A stretch of DNA of 64,000 nt from Neospora caninum Liverpool (Eukaryota > Apicomplexa > Conoidasida > Eucoccidiorida > Sarcocystidae): contig NC_018396.1 in NCBI RefSeq assembly GCF_000208865.1, forward strand, positions 4,397,101 to 4,461,100, given 5' to 3'. The number at the start of each line of letters is the position of its first letter. Positions within the stretch are counted from its first letter, which is position 1. Below are positions 23,000 to 35,900 of the stretch, one piece after another. The position numbers and the translations under genes were made by a program. The notes beneath the pieces are model-generated. The model was not told the DNA's origin and made no database searches. It was given only the letters and a program-made list of their open reading frames with translations.

Positions 23000-25900
23000 C
23001 TACTGTGGCAGAGTCCCCGGAATTGTCATAAACGGTTTGTGAACGAGAAGAAAAAAGCTGGCAGGACCATGGAGTTTAGGGAAGGCCATCTCGGTGTCAC
23101 TTCTTCGTGGCGAAGACAGCCGAGTTCGTCTTGTACAGGACTGCCGCGTTGAAGCCCTAAAATTAATTTCTCGCGCAGTCCCAACTCTACAAGACAAGGA
23201 GGGCGCCAGCTCCGGAACAGGCACCGCCACCCAGGTGCCACAGTCTTTTGACTCATTGGGATTTCGCGCCTTTTTGACTGGGTATATAGGGGAGGGCCAG
23301 AAATGTACAATCCCTGGAGAAACGAGTGCGACACTCAGGCTCGGCTGTGTCAAACTCTCAGAAGAATGCCGATGACCAATATCAGCAGTGCCCGGGAATA
23401 AATATGGTCCGAGTTCAAGCGTGCCGTGCTGGACTTGTGGAGGTCATGAAACTCAAGTGTGGACCCTCACCCTCCCACCCATTCCAGTCGTGATATCCGA
23501 TTTTTCTTATGTTGTTGGACCATCTCATCAGCTGTCTGAAACGCGATAGAGAAACGGCAGGAAACTCGGACGGAGCCGCATCCGTCTTAAGTTGCTCCAG
23601 TGCCCGAAGTAATGACTAAATACGGCAAAGGGTACATCTGTCAAGAAGCAGTCAAACTTTTACATCAGCTGCTCACTTGAGTGAACAAGGAAGGTTGACC
23701 GCATAGATTTTCCGCATCTCATGAAGACAATACTCGGCACTATAGCAAGCGATCCTCCCTCGCTCCGGTGAAGCGGCATGGATGATCGCATCGCCCTTGA
23801 CGGGGCAAAGTGTAGAAGTCAAACCTTGTGTAACGCCATTGACTGCATGAGGCCGTAGGTGTTAGTAGAGGTGTTTGCACAACTGCTCGGGTGGAGTGGC
23901 AAACATGTGGGATCGTGATTAAGATGCAAAACAGGGTGCACTGTCGTGATCAAAACGTTGCCAGTATCGTCTGTCGGATGCATAAATGAGGCGGGCAATA
24001 GCTACCACAATGCAGATTTGAGCCCGCTCGATGTTACTTCATTTGTATCTTTGCCCACATTTTGCAGCTTAAAGACGAGTTTCTTTGTGTGCTGTCTACC
24101 TTTACTTCGTGAATTTTCAGTGACACTACATCCGAGAGTGGTTATGCTGAACGCATAAAGAAAGAGGACAGGGCTACCTCGCAGTCACTCTGTCGGCTAC
24201 CACATTCAGTGATATGGAAAAAATGTAAACGTTTTCTGAGTTCAATTCACAGGTGGAAAGGAAGGAAAATAGCAGGAGCCCGTCTGTCACACGGTTGCAG
24301 TCGCAGCGAAAAACAATATTTCCCTTTAGGTCCTCCACAGTCTTCTTGCAGGGGGTTTACAGACGCTCTACGCACCAGTGGCGCACGTTTTCGGACCTGA
24401 GACAGCATACGCATTGCTCGCGATATTGGCTATTGCGTGCTCGTCCTTGAGCTTGCATTCGGAGGTGGAGGCCATGTACGTCCAGTATTCACAATTGGCC
24501 GCCGCCGCGCAGAAAGCCTGGCAGGTTGCTGCCGATGTAGCTGCTGGCAGCACGCTGTTCTCCTGTGTTAGATCATGGCCAACATACTCAATACCGACGT
24601 GAAAGCAATCCGATGAGACGGGCGGAGCAGTCGTGACGGATGTTGGGCATTCCCTTGGACCTGAGATGATTCCAGGAACGCGTTTCTTGTATATGGGATT
24701 CTGCATTGACGATTGACCAATATTCTTCATGATGCACCGTTCACTTCGAACGTAAAACTCGAAAACGGTGCAAAGTGGCTCTGCCTGGCATAGTGTCTGG
24801 CAACCCTGGGGGCCTGTGACTCTTGCCGACTGGGGGAGGGCTGGTGCGACGTACTGAATATCCGTCTCATAGCAAGTGCCAGTCGATGAGTCCCCGATAT
24901 CTCCTGTGATAGTAGTCAAACAGTTTTTCGGGCCTGAAATGGCACCACTGTGAGGGATCCGTGTTCCAGCGGCTGTGTAGTTTTTCAGGTAGCAGAAACG
25001 CTGCTCTGCCAGGTATGTCCAGAAGAAACAGCCAGGCTTGTTCTGGCAGAGCCACTGGCATTCGTTTGCCGTAGTCACATCCCCGTCTTCATATTTGTAA
25101 ACATCGTTTCCGTAGTAGTCGATGTTCAATTCACGGCAATCTGAGAACGCAGAGGGCATAGTCGGGGTACGGGTACCATGAAAGATGGTGTAGTCTACAG
25201 TCATTAGGTAGCAGGGAATGATCTTTCTGCATCAGACAGGTCCAAAATCTCGTTGACTGCTTAACTGGGCTTCGAGCAATATCTCACCAGGCTGCATAGC
25301 AGGGCATTCGCGAGGTCCCGAAACCATTCCAGATGTAGAGAGGTCCTGACGTCTACCCAACGGGGCGTTGCTGTTCTTTAGGTAGCAGCTGTTTGTCTCG
25401 GCAACCCAGGTCCAATAATCACAAAACGGCTGCAGCTTGCAGAGTCCTTGGCAGAGGGCAGCCGCAACCACCGAGCCATCTTCGATTTTCTTGATGTCGT
25501 AACCATTGAAATCCACACCGTATTCCCAGCAGCTGGCTGAAAGCAAAAGCCAACATAGCAGAAGCAAGCATTCTATCAAACTGGTGTTATTGAGTATCCT
25601 TTTGTCAACATTCGGTGAATTAATACACCGCATTTTTGCATGTATGCGGACGTGTTGATGCATGCATGTATATACACAGATGTGCGTGGCTGTGTGCATG
25701 CGCCCGTATGTCGATACATGTTAAGGCTGCTTCACCTGATTGGAGACCTCAAGACAATCCTATGCTTAACCTCTGAATGAAGCAGGTGAGCAAAGCCCCA
25801 CCGTACCTCCTGCAGGGGTGCATCGCTTAGGCCCAGACACGAGCCCGACGCTGAGCTGGTCTTCGACTCGAGCGCCGATTGCCTGATCAGTTTTGAGGTA

Positions 25901-28900
25901 GCAGTTGAACGTTTGACTAGACCACGTCCAGAAATGGCAGCCGTCGGTGACTCGGCAAATCTCCTGGCATACGTGGTACGACTGGATCTGCTGTGTCTCG
26001 ATTTTCTTAAGGTTGTATCCACGATAGTCGACATCCAATTCGTGGCACTCTGCGGTCAGCAGGATACAAATTTAATGGGCGAAACAAAACAATGCGGCAC
26101 ACCATGTTCTAACAGAGAAGTGACAAATATGCGAAGAACCAGGCTAACTTCGGATCGCCAGAAGGGGGAAGGAGATGTTCACCAGAAGTAAATGTAGGAT
26201 CAAATGCCTGTCGAGCACCTGCCTTTCTCCCTATGACGCAAAACTGTGCATCTGTAGATACGCTCAGAACTTACGTGAGGGTTTGGGTACGCAATCTCTG
26301 CTGCCAGAAACAAAGTTTTTGGTCGATTCATCGCGCAAACGTCCCTGAAGCGCGTATTGGTTCTTCAAAAAGCAGCGGTTAGCGGCCTGGTCATACGACC
26401 AGTAGAAGCATGAGTCTGTTGCATGGCACATTGTCTGACAGACCAGTGAGCCGTTATGTTTTCCGCGAACGTTTCCCAGACTCGTTCCAACAACCCTGGC
26501 AGCTGTAGCTAAATCGTAGCCGACATAGGCCACCTCGTCCTCGACGCAGGCGTCTGCACAGAACGAGAACAGTTTGTTTCCCAGTATGGATTCCCCGATA
26601 CAGGCAAAATCTGACAGTCCCCTCGTGCTTACGTGAGGAAACGTTTCGAAATGTTTCTATCCCTTGTTATCTGCCTACAGGTCTCTTTCAGAATGTGTCA
26701 ATAAGTATGAACGCATCTCCTTAGACGGCCAGTTCCTTGTGGCTATCCCGTGCGCCCACACCGAGGCCTCCACGGCTTCCCGCACCATTTCTGCTGTCGT
26801 GATACCGGAGGGGACGACGACGAGTTTTCTCCACAAAAGATACGGCAGGCGCGTGCGTCATAGCTGGGAAACGACACCCCACGAGCGCTGACTCCTACAG
26901 CCGGAACTCACCAGAGAATCGACTCTTGAACGTGTTGCTCGATCCGAGACCGCCGGAAATAAGGGACACGGTCTGAGAACTTTGGATCCGGCCATGCGGC
27001 GCGTATTGATCTTTCAAGTAACAGTTGTTTGCCTGTCTATCCCATGTCCAGTAGAAGCAATCCGGCTCATGCTCGCACAAAGTTTCGCATGTATTCGGGG
27101 ACTTCACCGAACCAGTAACGATCTTCGTCACGTCGTGTCCCGAGTAGTCGTAGCCGTACTCGTGGCATTCTGTGGTCAACAAAAGAAGTCAAATTTTAGA
27201 ACGGACAACATCCTGTAGAATGTACCTTTTCACACTACTCTTCACGTGGCGTGGCTCCTGTTGATAGCCTCCTTCCTCAAAACAACGGACGGTTCAACAC
27301 AATGTTCCCGCGCACATCAGTGGCACTGTTTACGACATGCACAGGTAATTCACCCCGCTCGCCGTGTTCTCGGAGGTTTGCTTTCTGGTACCGTTTCACC
27401 GTGAAAAAAGGTGACGAGGCGACAACACAGGGGTAAGTATATACAAAGAGCGGTCTCTAAAATGACCTGCACAAACTTGCTTCTATTACCTGTCGGCGAC
27501 GACGCGCAGTACTGCGGCCCAGAGACGATGCCTGACGTTGACGCATCATCGCGTCGTCCCATAAGTGCGAACTGGCTTTTCAGATAACAGTTTTTCGTAG
27601 GGCTGACCCAAGACCAGTAGCGGCAAAGTTCCCTTTGCTGGCATAAGGTCTGGCACATCACAGGGGTGGTAATTTTTCCGGTCTCAACTTTTTCTAAGTC
27701 GTATCCTGTGTAGTCCACGCTGTCCTCGAAGCACTCTGAGAGCACACAATCGATACATGGAAATAACCGGCATATGCCCATCTATAGCTCGCATGTAATT
27801 GAGAAAACGATCGCCAATATGTCGCCTAAATACCAAGCTAATCAACTCCGAATGAACCTAGCTACGTTCCAAAGAAAAGTCGGCGTTTTTAATGGAGGTT
27901 GCCAGATACCGCAAGCAATCATCGGACACTTACGGGGCTGCCGCGGGCAGAAGGCGGGGCCCGAGACCATGCCACCAGTGGTGGAGTCTCGGCGACGACC
28001 ATAGACGCCATTCACATTCTTCAGATAGCAGCTTTGTGTCGCACTAACCCATGTCCAGAAATGACAGTGTGTTCTTCTCTGACAGTATCCTTGGCAGACG
28101 CTTGGATTTGTTACTCTTTCTTCTTCAAGCTTTTCGATGTCGTTTCCCCAGTAGTCCACATCGATTTCGTAACAGCCTGAAGGGAAGTGCCGTGCCAAGA
28201 GGCGGGGTAGGAGATCCGCTTTGAATAACCCGCTTCGAAAGAAGGTGAAGCTTCATGGAGGAGTATAGTCTACGGCTGCCCCTCTGTCTCTACTACGGCT
28301 TTCCCCTCGGTGCGCTTTAGCGTGAGCAAGCTCGGGGTGCCAGTACTTTGCAGATACAATTCTTTGATGCTGTAAGAATTGAGGCTCTGAGCTCTTGGTA
28401 ATGAACAACCTGAAGAAGCTGTCTCCAGAGCGTCGACTTGTCTATTTGATGCATCCGTAATACAACCTCAGATGTTGTCTCATCGGCAAAAATGACACGT
28501 ACCTGGAATGACTGCAGAGCAGAATTTGGGGCCCGATATCATCTGACTTGTTCCAGCGTTCTGCAGGCGACCAGCAAGTGCCGCTCTGCTCTTCAGCTCG
28601 CAAACGTTGGCCGTTTGCTGCCACGTCCAATAACGGCAACCTGGCGTTGTCTCGCAGAGTTTTTGGCACATTGCGGGACTGCGGACGTGACCGTCGGTGA
28701 TGCGCATCAAGTTGTAACCGGGGTAAGAAACGCCAATTTCCTGGCAAGCTGAAGAGGAAGCGAACACGAAGGTACCACAAAGACAAACAACCAGCACAAG
28801 TTGCTAGCTTCGGATAATACAGTATACACCCAGGCCTTGCAGCTCAACATATTTACTCCAGAATCGCATAAGGCACACCCTGACTGATCCAGAAAAACAA

Positions 28901-31853
28901 AGCAAGCGCCTATGGCAGCAGTTACACTCGCTCGCGTCTATTCTTATGATAGAAAATTCGTGAATGGGAACAAAAGAAGACTTACGAACGTGTGGTTCTC
29001 TGCAATTTTTGGGTCCTGAGACAAGTCCCTTCGTCGTATCATCCTTTCTCCAGCCATGCAATGCTGTCGCAGTCTTCAAGGCACAGCTCTTGTCGACCGA
29101 TGACCATGTGAAATACATGCACATTCCCCAGAGGCCGCACAGCTGTTGGCACATCATCGGCGAGGTGACCTTGCCAGTGCTAACAACTTTCAAGGTAGAG
29201 CCGACCAGGTCGACGTCCTGTTCGTAGCAACCCAGGGAGGAGTCTGGAAGATACACACACCCGCAAATTATGTGTTGAAGAGAAATAATGCCAAAAACCG
29301 ATGTGGAACAACCTTAATGTAGTAGGATATTGAAATCCAACACTTTTAGCTGTCTAAAGTTGGCCGCTCATATCTCGCGCACACAATATGCGACAGCATG
29401 TATAATACAGTATCCTGCAAGCTACCAGTGAATCCGAGTGAAACTGGCTTTCTTATTTTCACACGGAGACGTTGCGTGTCGACCGGCACTACCATGCTGC
29501 CTTTGTGTGTGCTCACAAGAAAACAATACTAAGATTGAATGCCCCCGTGTCGCCGACCTGAATTCTGGAAGTAAGAACAGTCGGCCGGGCCCGAGACCAA
29601 GTCGCCAGTAACACTACTTGCGCGACGTCCGCCGAGTGCTTTGTAAGATTTCAAGTAGCACCAGTTACGTTGTGTACTGAATGTGAAAAAGGCGCATCCC
29701 TTGAGCTGCGCGCATGCCTGCTGACAGGCGGCTGCGCTCTGAATGCTGCCGTTTTCGATCCTCTCGATGTCGTTCCCGAAGTAGTCGAAATCATTCTCAA
29801 AGCACGCTGAGAACATATCCAGCAGTCACAGAGATTGTATCAGAGAAATCAGTCATCCAGTGGATGCTGAACACCGCCAACGGATCCGACGTCAACGGCC
29901 AGATTACCTGCCCGTGTCCAAACGCCGAAGGGTAGAGAAAGCACAACTCTCATACACAGTATTTGTTGTGAAAACTCTTCACAATCGCTCTGCATTATAT
30001 TTGCGTACTGAAACAACATATTTCATAGAGCGAAACTCGCGCACGTGTTTGCTTGAATCTACGCGGAATGGCGTTCAACGTTCATGCACGTATTCTGCGA
30101 TCTGAGGGCTGTCACATCACAGACCGAAGCGCCGGGAACTGACCCTGTGTCGAGCCAGAGGATGAGCAGCTTTTGGGTCCGGACACGAACGACTGGGTGT
30201 CAGGGGTCCTTCTCTTGCCACTGGGAGCGTGGATAGATTTCAGGTAACAGAAGTTGCCTTTCGCCGTTGGTGTCCATGTCCAATAGTAGCAGTGATCATT
30301 CTGAAGACAGGCCACCTGGCAATGCTGTGGCGATATCTCGGATGTCGTCTCAAGTTTTTCTACGTCAAAGCCGGTGTAGTCCACTCCGTATTCGTAACAA
30401 GAGCCTGCAAGTAGATTGGATACATATGTAGGGAACGTTGGTGGCACGTGGATGTATGCAGCTATCTGACACTTAAAACGACACCGTTACCAACTCCAAA
30501 GAAAAAAATAGTCCTTTGCGCCCATCGTCACCATTTCGCCGCGCGCTTAGGCACAGCAGAACAATACGGGGATAGAGCAATGGCATAATCAAACTGTAGA
30601 AACTGGATGACGATAAGGCAAAAGAAGGGGCCTAAGTCGCATATGCAGTGCCATTCAAGGATCAGGGTTACTCGCATTGCCAAGTAATGAAGTGCGATCT
30701 AGAGGGATTTTCTTTCGTGGCAACATACCGGAGCTTGGAGGGAGCGGTGTGATGGTGCTGCCACACTGCTTGGGCCCAGACACGATACCGACAGTTGTCG
30801 CGTCGAGCCTGCGGCCAGTCAGGGCACCTGGACCCTTAAGGTAGCAGTTTCGCGTTTCGGAGACCCAGCTGAAAAAAAAGCAACCATCTTTCTCTTTGCA
30901 GAGACGCTGGCATTCCTGCGCGTAGTGAACGGCTCCCGTCTCCACCTTCTCAATATCGTACCCCAGGTAGTCAACCCCGTATTCCAAGCAGACTGCGAAA
31001 GCACACCATTGCATAAGAATTGGCACTGTAGTGGGCGAGCCATGTAGGTCAGTAGTGTTAAGGCGGGGGGAGAGACAGATAACCGCTCGCACCAATCGCA
31101 GTCCAGCTGGACCGCCTACGACCCGCCAACTAAGCTTGCCGCATATGCATTTGCCAGATCAGTGAGCCTTGGAAATTAAATTGTGCTGTCAGAATCTTCG
31201 AAGGAACTTCTGCCTTATGAGGGCACGGAGAGACAATGGTACTTCACCGCAGCTACCGAACAGGTGGGCGTTGAATTTGCCTCAAGACTCCAGCCTTGTT
31301 CTCTCGACTCGCCTTCCATATTCTGTTCCTTCTGCAACACGGAAAGACATCGCGAACCCCCAGAATGCCCCGATCGCTACGCTGTCGCTCACCCGTCGGA
31401 GACGGCCCGCACACTTTCGGTCCCGATACCATGCCCTTGGAGGTTTCATCTTGCACTCTATTCTTGGGGGCAAGCTTGTCCTTAAGGTAACAGCTTCCAG
31501 TGGTGGGAACCCAAGTCCAATAGTAACAGGAGCGTGAAACCGAACACATAGCTTGGCACAAATTCGGAGTGGCAATGCCCGCATCCTCAACCTTCTCTAC
31601 GTCATGGCCTCTGAAATCCACGTTTAGCTCGTAACACCCTGAGAAGACAATGGCAAAAAAGAATTTCTCAGACGGTCACTGTCAATACGCACGGGAGCAG
31701 AGTCTTCGCTGGAGGCCGATTTCTCGTATGTGTTTTCTCTCGCTTATTGCGAGTGATAAGCGGTGACCACATACATGCTTTCTCCAGTTCCATCGTTGGT
31801 ACCTTGGCAAAATATCCTCCGTACAAAGCCAGCATTAAGAACATGAAGATCAT
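23000..31853 (-). CDS. Secreted protein with 15 PAN/Apple modules, about 1387 aa
   Basis: Signal exon 31853-31775 (MIFMFLMLALYGGYFA) is followed by module exons 31638-31393, 30992-30729, 30404-30144, 29806-29558, 29243-28986, 28748-28503, 28176-27934, 27735-27490, 27169-26912, 26553-26275, 26049-25807 and 25536-25288, then one exon with three modules (25140-24376). Every internal boundary is phase 1. Each module has about 80 residues and the PAN/Apple pattern: C-x-E, then CQxLC, then CxxWTW, then CYLK, then SGPxxC. Most have six cysteines; module 9 lacks the last. Modules 10, 14 and 15 vary most. PAN/Apple modules bind carbohydrate or protein, and coccidian examples such as MIC4 are microneme adhesins, so a secreted role at the host interface is inferred. 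The last exon (23277-23000, basic, phase-compatible) is tentative. No transmembrane helix was found, so the product may be soluble or held by a partner. Confidence 0.88.
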
Positions 31854-32922
31854 AGCTAGATCCTGGGCCAGACGCAAGCGTGGGAAGCGTGATGCGTGTA
31901 CAAAGCAAGAGTTTCGTTGTCACCCCTCAGTCAGTGTCAAGTTGCTCCGTTAATCGTTTGAGTCTTACATGCAAGTTTCGCATCGATCGCAGGAGGTGTT
32001 GCGGCTTCCGTTCCGGTGATCGATATGGCAAACCTGATACAGGACGCACAGAGTCATTTTTAATCGGTCTCAAAAGACGGAGGCGTCCACTCGATCCAGC
32101 CGAGGAGAGCGAAGTGGTGACCGAGTTTCTAATACCGCGTGCGCCATCTGCCGATCCCGCTGACTACCTTGGCTGCGCCACCGATACATTCTTTTTAGAG
32201 TGCTGTGACGGTTCCCTGGCATGTGGTGGAAGCCAGACTAGTTGTGTTTTTTCAACATCAACTTACTCGTGCCCGGGGCCGGCTCCGAGCCACCTGCAGC
32301 CAGCCTCGGCAAGAGCGAGGCAAGCAGCAAGCTTTCCAATCCGCCCCATCTTTCGCACCATGCGATGCTAAAAGCTACGAAACTGGAGGAGGCGAACAGA
32401 AAAAGCGCCACCGTCCAAAAGAAAACGTATTCTCCTGCAGGCTCGTACAGAACACAACAGAAAACGCCCAGATCACGAAGGCGACGAGCCGCCGTTAGAG
32501 CACAAGGGGCCCGGGCTTTGAGCAGAAAACAAGATTTGTCGTCCAATGAAAATATATTGGACAACTGCGTGTGAAGGGAAAAACAGATTTTAGGACGAAA
32601 ACTGGCGGGCCTAGCGATGCCTCTGATCGACCAAAAAACACTTGCGACCGTGTCTCCTCGTTTCGACAGAGAGTGGGTGCCGTCTCGGCGGGGTGTCTCC
32701 ACGCCACTTTCGTACGGCTTGGTGCACGAGATACTACCTGTCTCTTTCGCTAGGTACCTGGGAATACGCCAGACTTCCCAATAAAGTGCAGAGACAGGCG
32801 GATTGCCAAGAAGCGCACTCAACTCCAGTGTCTTGGTGACCCCTCGTGCTTTTTGTCCCTGACGAAAGAACGCTGGAGAGGCGGCCGTAACTCGATCTTA
32901 TTGCATCCCGGTGATCTAGGTG
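31854..32922. other. Promoter side of the PAN gene; no firm gene
   Basis: About 1 kb between two head-to-tail minus-strand genes. A minus-strand frame at about 32500-32269 codes a hydrophobic segment (FFWTVALFLFASSSFVAFS) and ends at a perfect donor, GTAAGT, in phase 1. It could therefore be an alternative leader exon for the PAN gene, but it has no ATG. A plus-strand frame at 32044-32371 is Cys-rich but has no splice support. Confidence 0.35.
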
Positions 32923-35900
32923 TCAGCAGGTGCGTTTTGGGAAATGCGATTCATCAGAAGAGGGAAAACTAAATGCAGCTTTTTCCCGCGTCTTCGGTAA
33001 GAAAATGCCTTTGAAGAAAGACGAAGCATCAGCATTCTCGCAAAAACCATTTGCCGCAGAAATAATTGCCGCTCCTTTTGAACTTTCGCCCTCGGAACTG
33101 CTACCTGGGAGCGTCAAGCGTAGGAAGCAGATGCAAGATTCTCCAGTATAACATTCTGGCACAGTTTCCGCAGTTAAAAATATGCAACACCCTGACAGCC
33201 TTCCCGACGTCGAGGGGCCCATGCAGCTTTCATGCTTTGTCAGAGGGGCCGAAGTCTGACATGATCCATTCTATAGCGAAAGAGCACTCTTTTTCTGTGT
33301 TCATGAACCTCATGTACGTCGTGATCCGTGACATTCCTGTAAACCGTTCTTAGAAAATAGAGTCAGCCTGTCTGATCTGGGATGTTTCTCCTCTGGTGTA
33401 CTAAAAATATGGGACTGGTAAGAGCCGCATACAGCCGGAGACTCTTTAAACTGTTACTTTCGTGTGCATTCCATGATGGCTCTGATGACTGCAATAGAAC
33501 TTTGCCTATAAAGCAACCAATCTGCTAGCATCTCATATTGTTGCGTTGGCTCAGAGGACTTAACTGTACACAGCGTATTTTGTTACAAGAGAAAGGAAGT
33601 GGCTGTTCCTAGCGCAGTCCTTCTATTCGCAGGACATGCGTTTTATTTCTATCCCCTAACCTCCAAGAGGAGCGTGCAAACGGAAACGAGGAGAAAGTCA
33701 CATTTTTGAGAGAGAGGCTAAAGTCATACTTCCAGAACTAAGCGCAGACGCTCGGACGTCAACAGCACCCAGAGCGTACAAACGTCCTCTCCGACCCCAA
33801 AGTGGACGGATACAATCTCAGATGTTGCTCAGTTCACATTTTGAATCATGAGATACTCAACGGGGCAGTGCACGAAACACGCGTTTCTTCGAGCATCTTG
33901 TTTTCTTTCTACCGCCATCCGCGGCATTGTCCCCGGTGTCGGGAGCAGAACAATGTCTCTTCCTTTTCTACCTGTTGCCACCATGTAACGACATGCGACT
34001 CAAGTTTTTGCTGTTAGAAGAAAATATCTTTTCTGCAATATGTGCACATGCATGCAGATACAAAAACAGAAGCAGAGATATCGACATCCGTAATTAATGA
34101 TTAGTGTGCTTGCTTATTTCATCAATGAAACGCTGCTAGAGTGCAAGCAGGACACCCTCACTTCTTGAACCTGCTTCCGTTGCTTTCGTTCTCTCTCGTG
34201 TGTAACATTCCCTTCTAAAGAAAATATCTAGCCACGAGGCATGTGCTGCTGCTCGTCCAAGTTTCTTTCTCATTTCTTCTTTTGTAGACGTGCGTGGAGA
34301 GGCTTTTGCGTCGTGAGAGATCGAATATACTTCAATCCCTTGTTAAAGACTGCGGCCCTTGATCGAGTCTTCTTCACCATTCCTCTCCCCCTGTAGTGAC
34401 ACACAGCATGAAGAAATACGTAGAAAGCAAAAGTGGCGCTGTGCTTTCGGATACAGTGTCAGGAAGACAAAGGGACCAACCGTGACAAAGAAATGTGTGG
34501 GAGCTCAGCGACAGCAAAGACAAAAACAGACACGAGAGGTCCATCCACGGGGAGAGAGGAAACGAATAGGAAGAAGACACCCGTGGCAAGAGACAGCAGA
34601 GACAAAGGAGGAGACGCTGAAAGAAATGCCAGCACCAACTGGAAAATACAAAGCACGGGGGAAAGGGAAACAGTAGGAGGCAGAGACCAGCGGGGAAGAA
34701 TCAACAAAAAAACGCAACAGTGAGAGAAGAGGCCAGAGCGGACGACAGAAGAGGTAAAAAAAGCGAACGCCGATACTCACAAAACAAATACACGAGGTAG
34801 AGGGAGGGTACACGACTTAGTGAACTTGATCAGGCCGACAGAGAGCGAACCAAACACGCACGAACAGGGGGAAAAATGGAAAGAAACGCAGAAAATCGCC
34901 ACACGCAATGCGAGCGAGAGCGAACGCACGAAGCAAGAACCGGCACACAGCCAGAGAGAAGCGATACGGATAAAGGGTAGAACACGTACCAAGGAGAGAC
35001 CGGAGAGGACCAACAGACACCAAGGAAACCCGTGGAAGAAAAAGAGGGTACCTCTCTTACCTGAAGACAGGAAACGCGTGGTTCAGAATCTGTTCATACG
35101 TTCTTCCTGGTGCCAGCCGGTTCCATACTTCTACGAGAGCATTGATGGCCTGCGTTGCGAAGAGAAAAGCCACTCGTTTCAGAACCGTGAACACAGGCAC
35201 GTTGTATATACATGCACACATATGGGTCTCTGGAGGTACAACTATGAGCAAGTGCGTACACATACATGCAAATATCTACACAGGTATCTTTGAATCTGCA
35301 TATGCGGATATGGATAGGATAGATGGGGTAGAACGCAGATGCCCCCAGTTTAGGGTGGAGGTAAGGCTTGTGGATGCGAGACACCTGGAACGGCGCCTTT
35401 GCCTTTCTTCGTGCCATCAAAAATGCGTCTCATGCTTTGAAGACAAACGACCGGGAACGCGGGGAAGCGCCCACCTGCGCATTTTGGTGATCGCAGCTAC
35501 GCGGGCACACGCCTCGTTATTCGACACCGGCTGGTAACGGCAACGTTCACCAGCTTCACAGAAAACGGCAAGAAAAGCTTGACCCTCTGGCGCACAGATC
35601 TGCTGGCGCAAGTAGACAGATCTGTATATCCTGCCGCGTCGGTGGCTCGCGAAACGTGGGCGAAGGGATTTGTTCGAAACCGAGAAGAAACTGTTCCTCA
35701 CCTTTACTTTACTTTCAAAGTCCCATCCACGGGATCGCTCAAGAACGCGTATGGCATGGGCAACGCTTTCTCGATCTGTATGGGCAGCACGAAAAAAAAA
35801 TCCGTAGAGCAGAAATCGGCTGCTAGAGGCACTCGCGCCAAGTAGCAAAGTGATGCCTGACCGGCACATCAACTACGAGCGGCGCAGCTCCTTCTTTCGA

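Noticed and set aside
32044..32371. Cysteine-containing plus-strand frame (CATDTFFLECCDGSLACGG)
   Set aside because: It looked like a small secreted protein, but no ATG or signal peptide could be placed, and it overlaps the opposite-strand hydrophobic frame.
34359..35013. Lys/Arg/Glu-rich plus-strand frames and their Leu/Ser/Phe-rich complements
   Set aside because: Purine-strand bias of an intron in the tiny-exon gene produces both. Neither has protein features or splice support.
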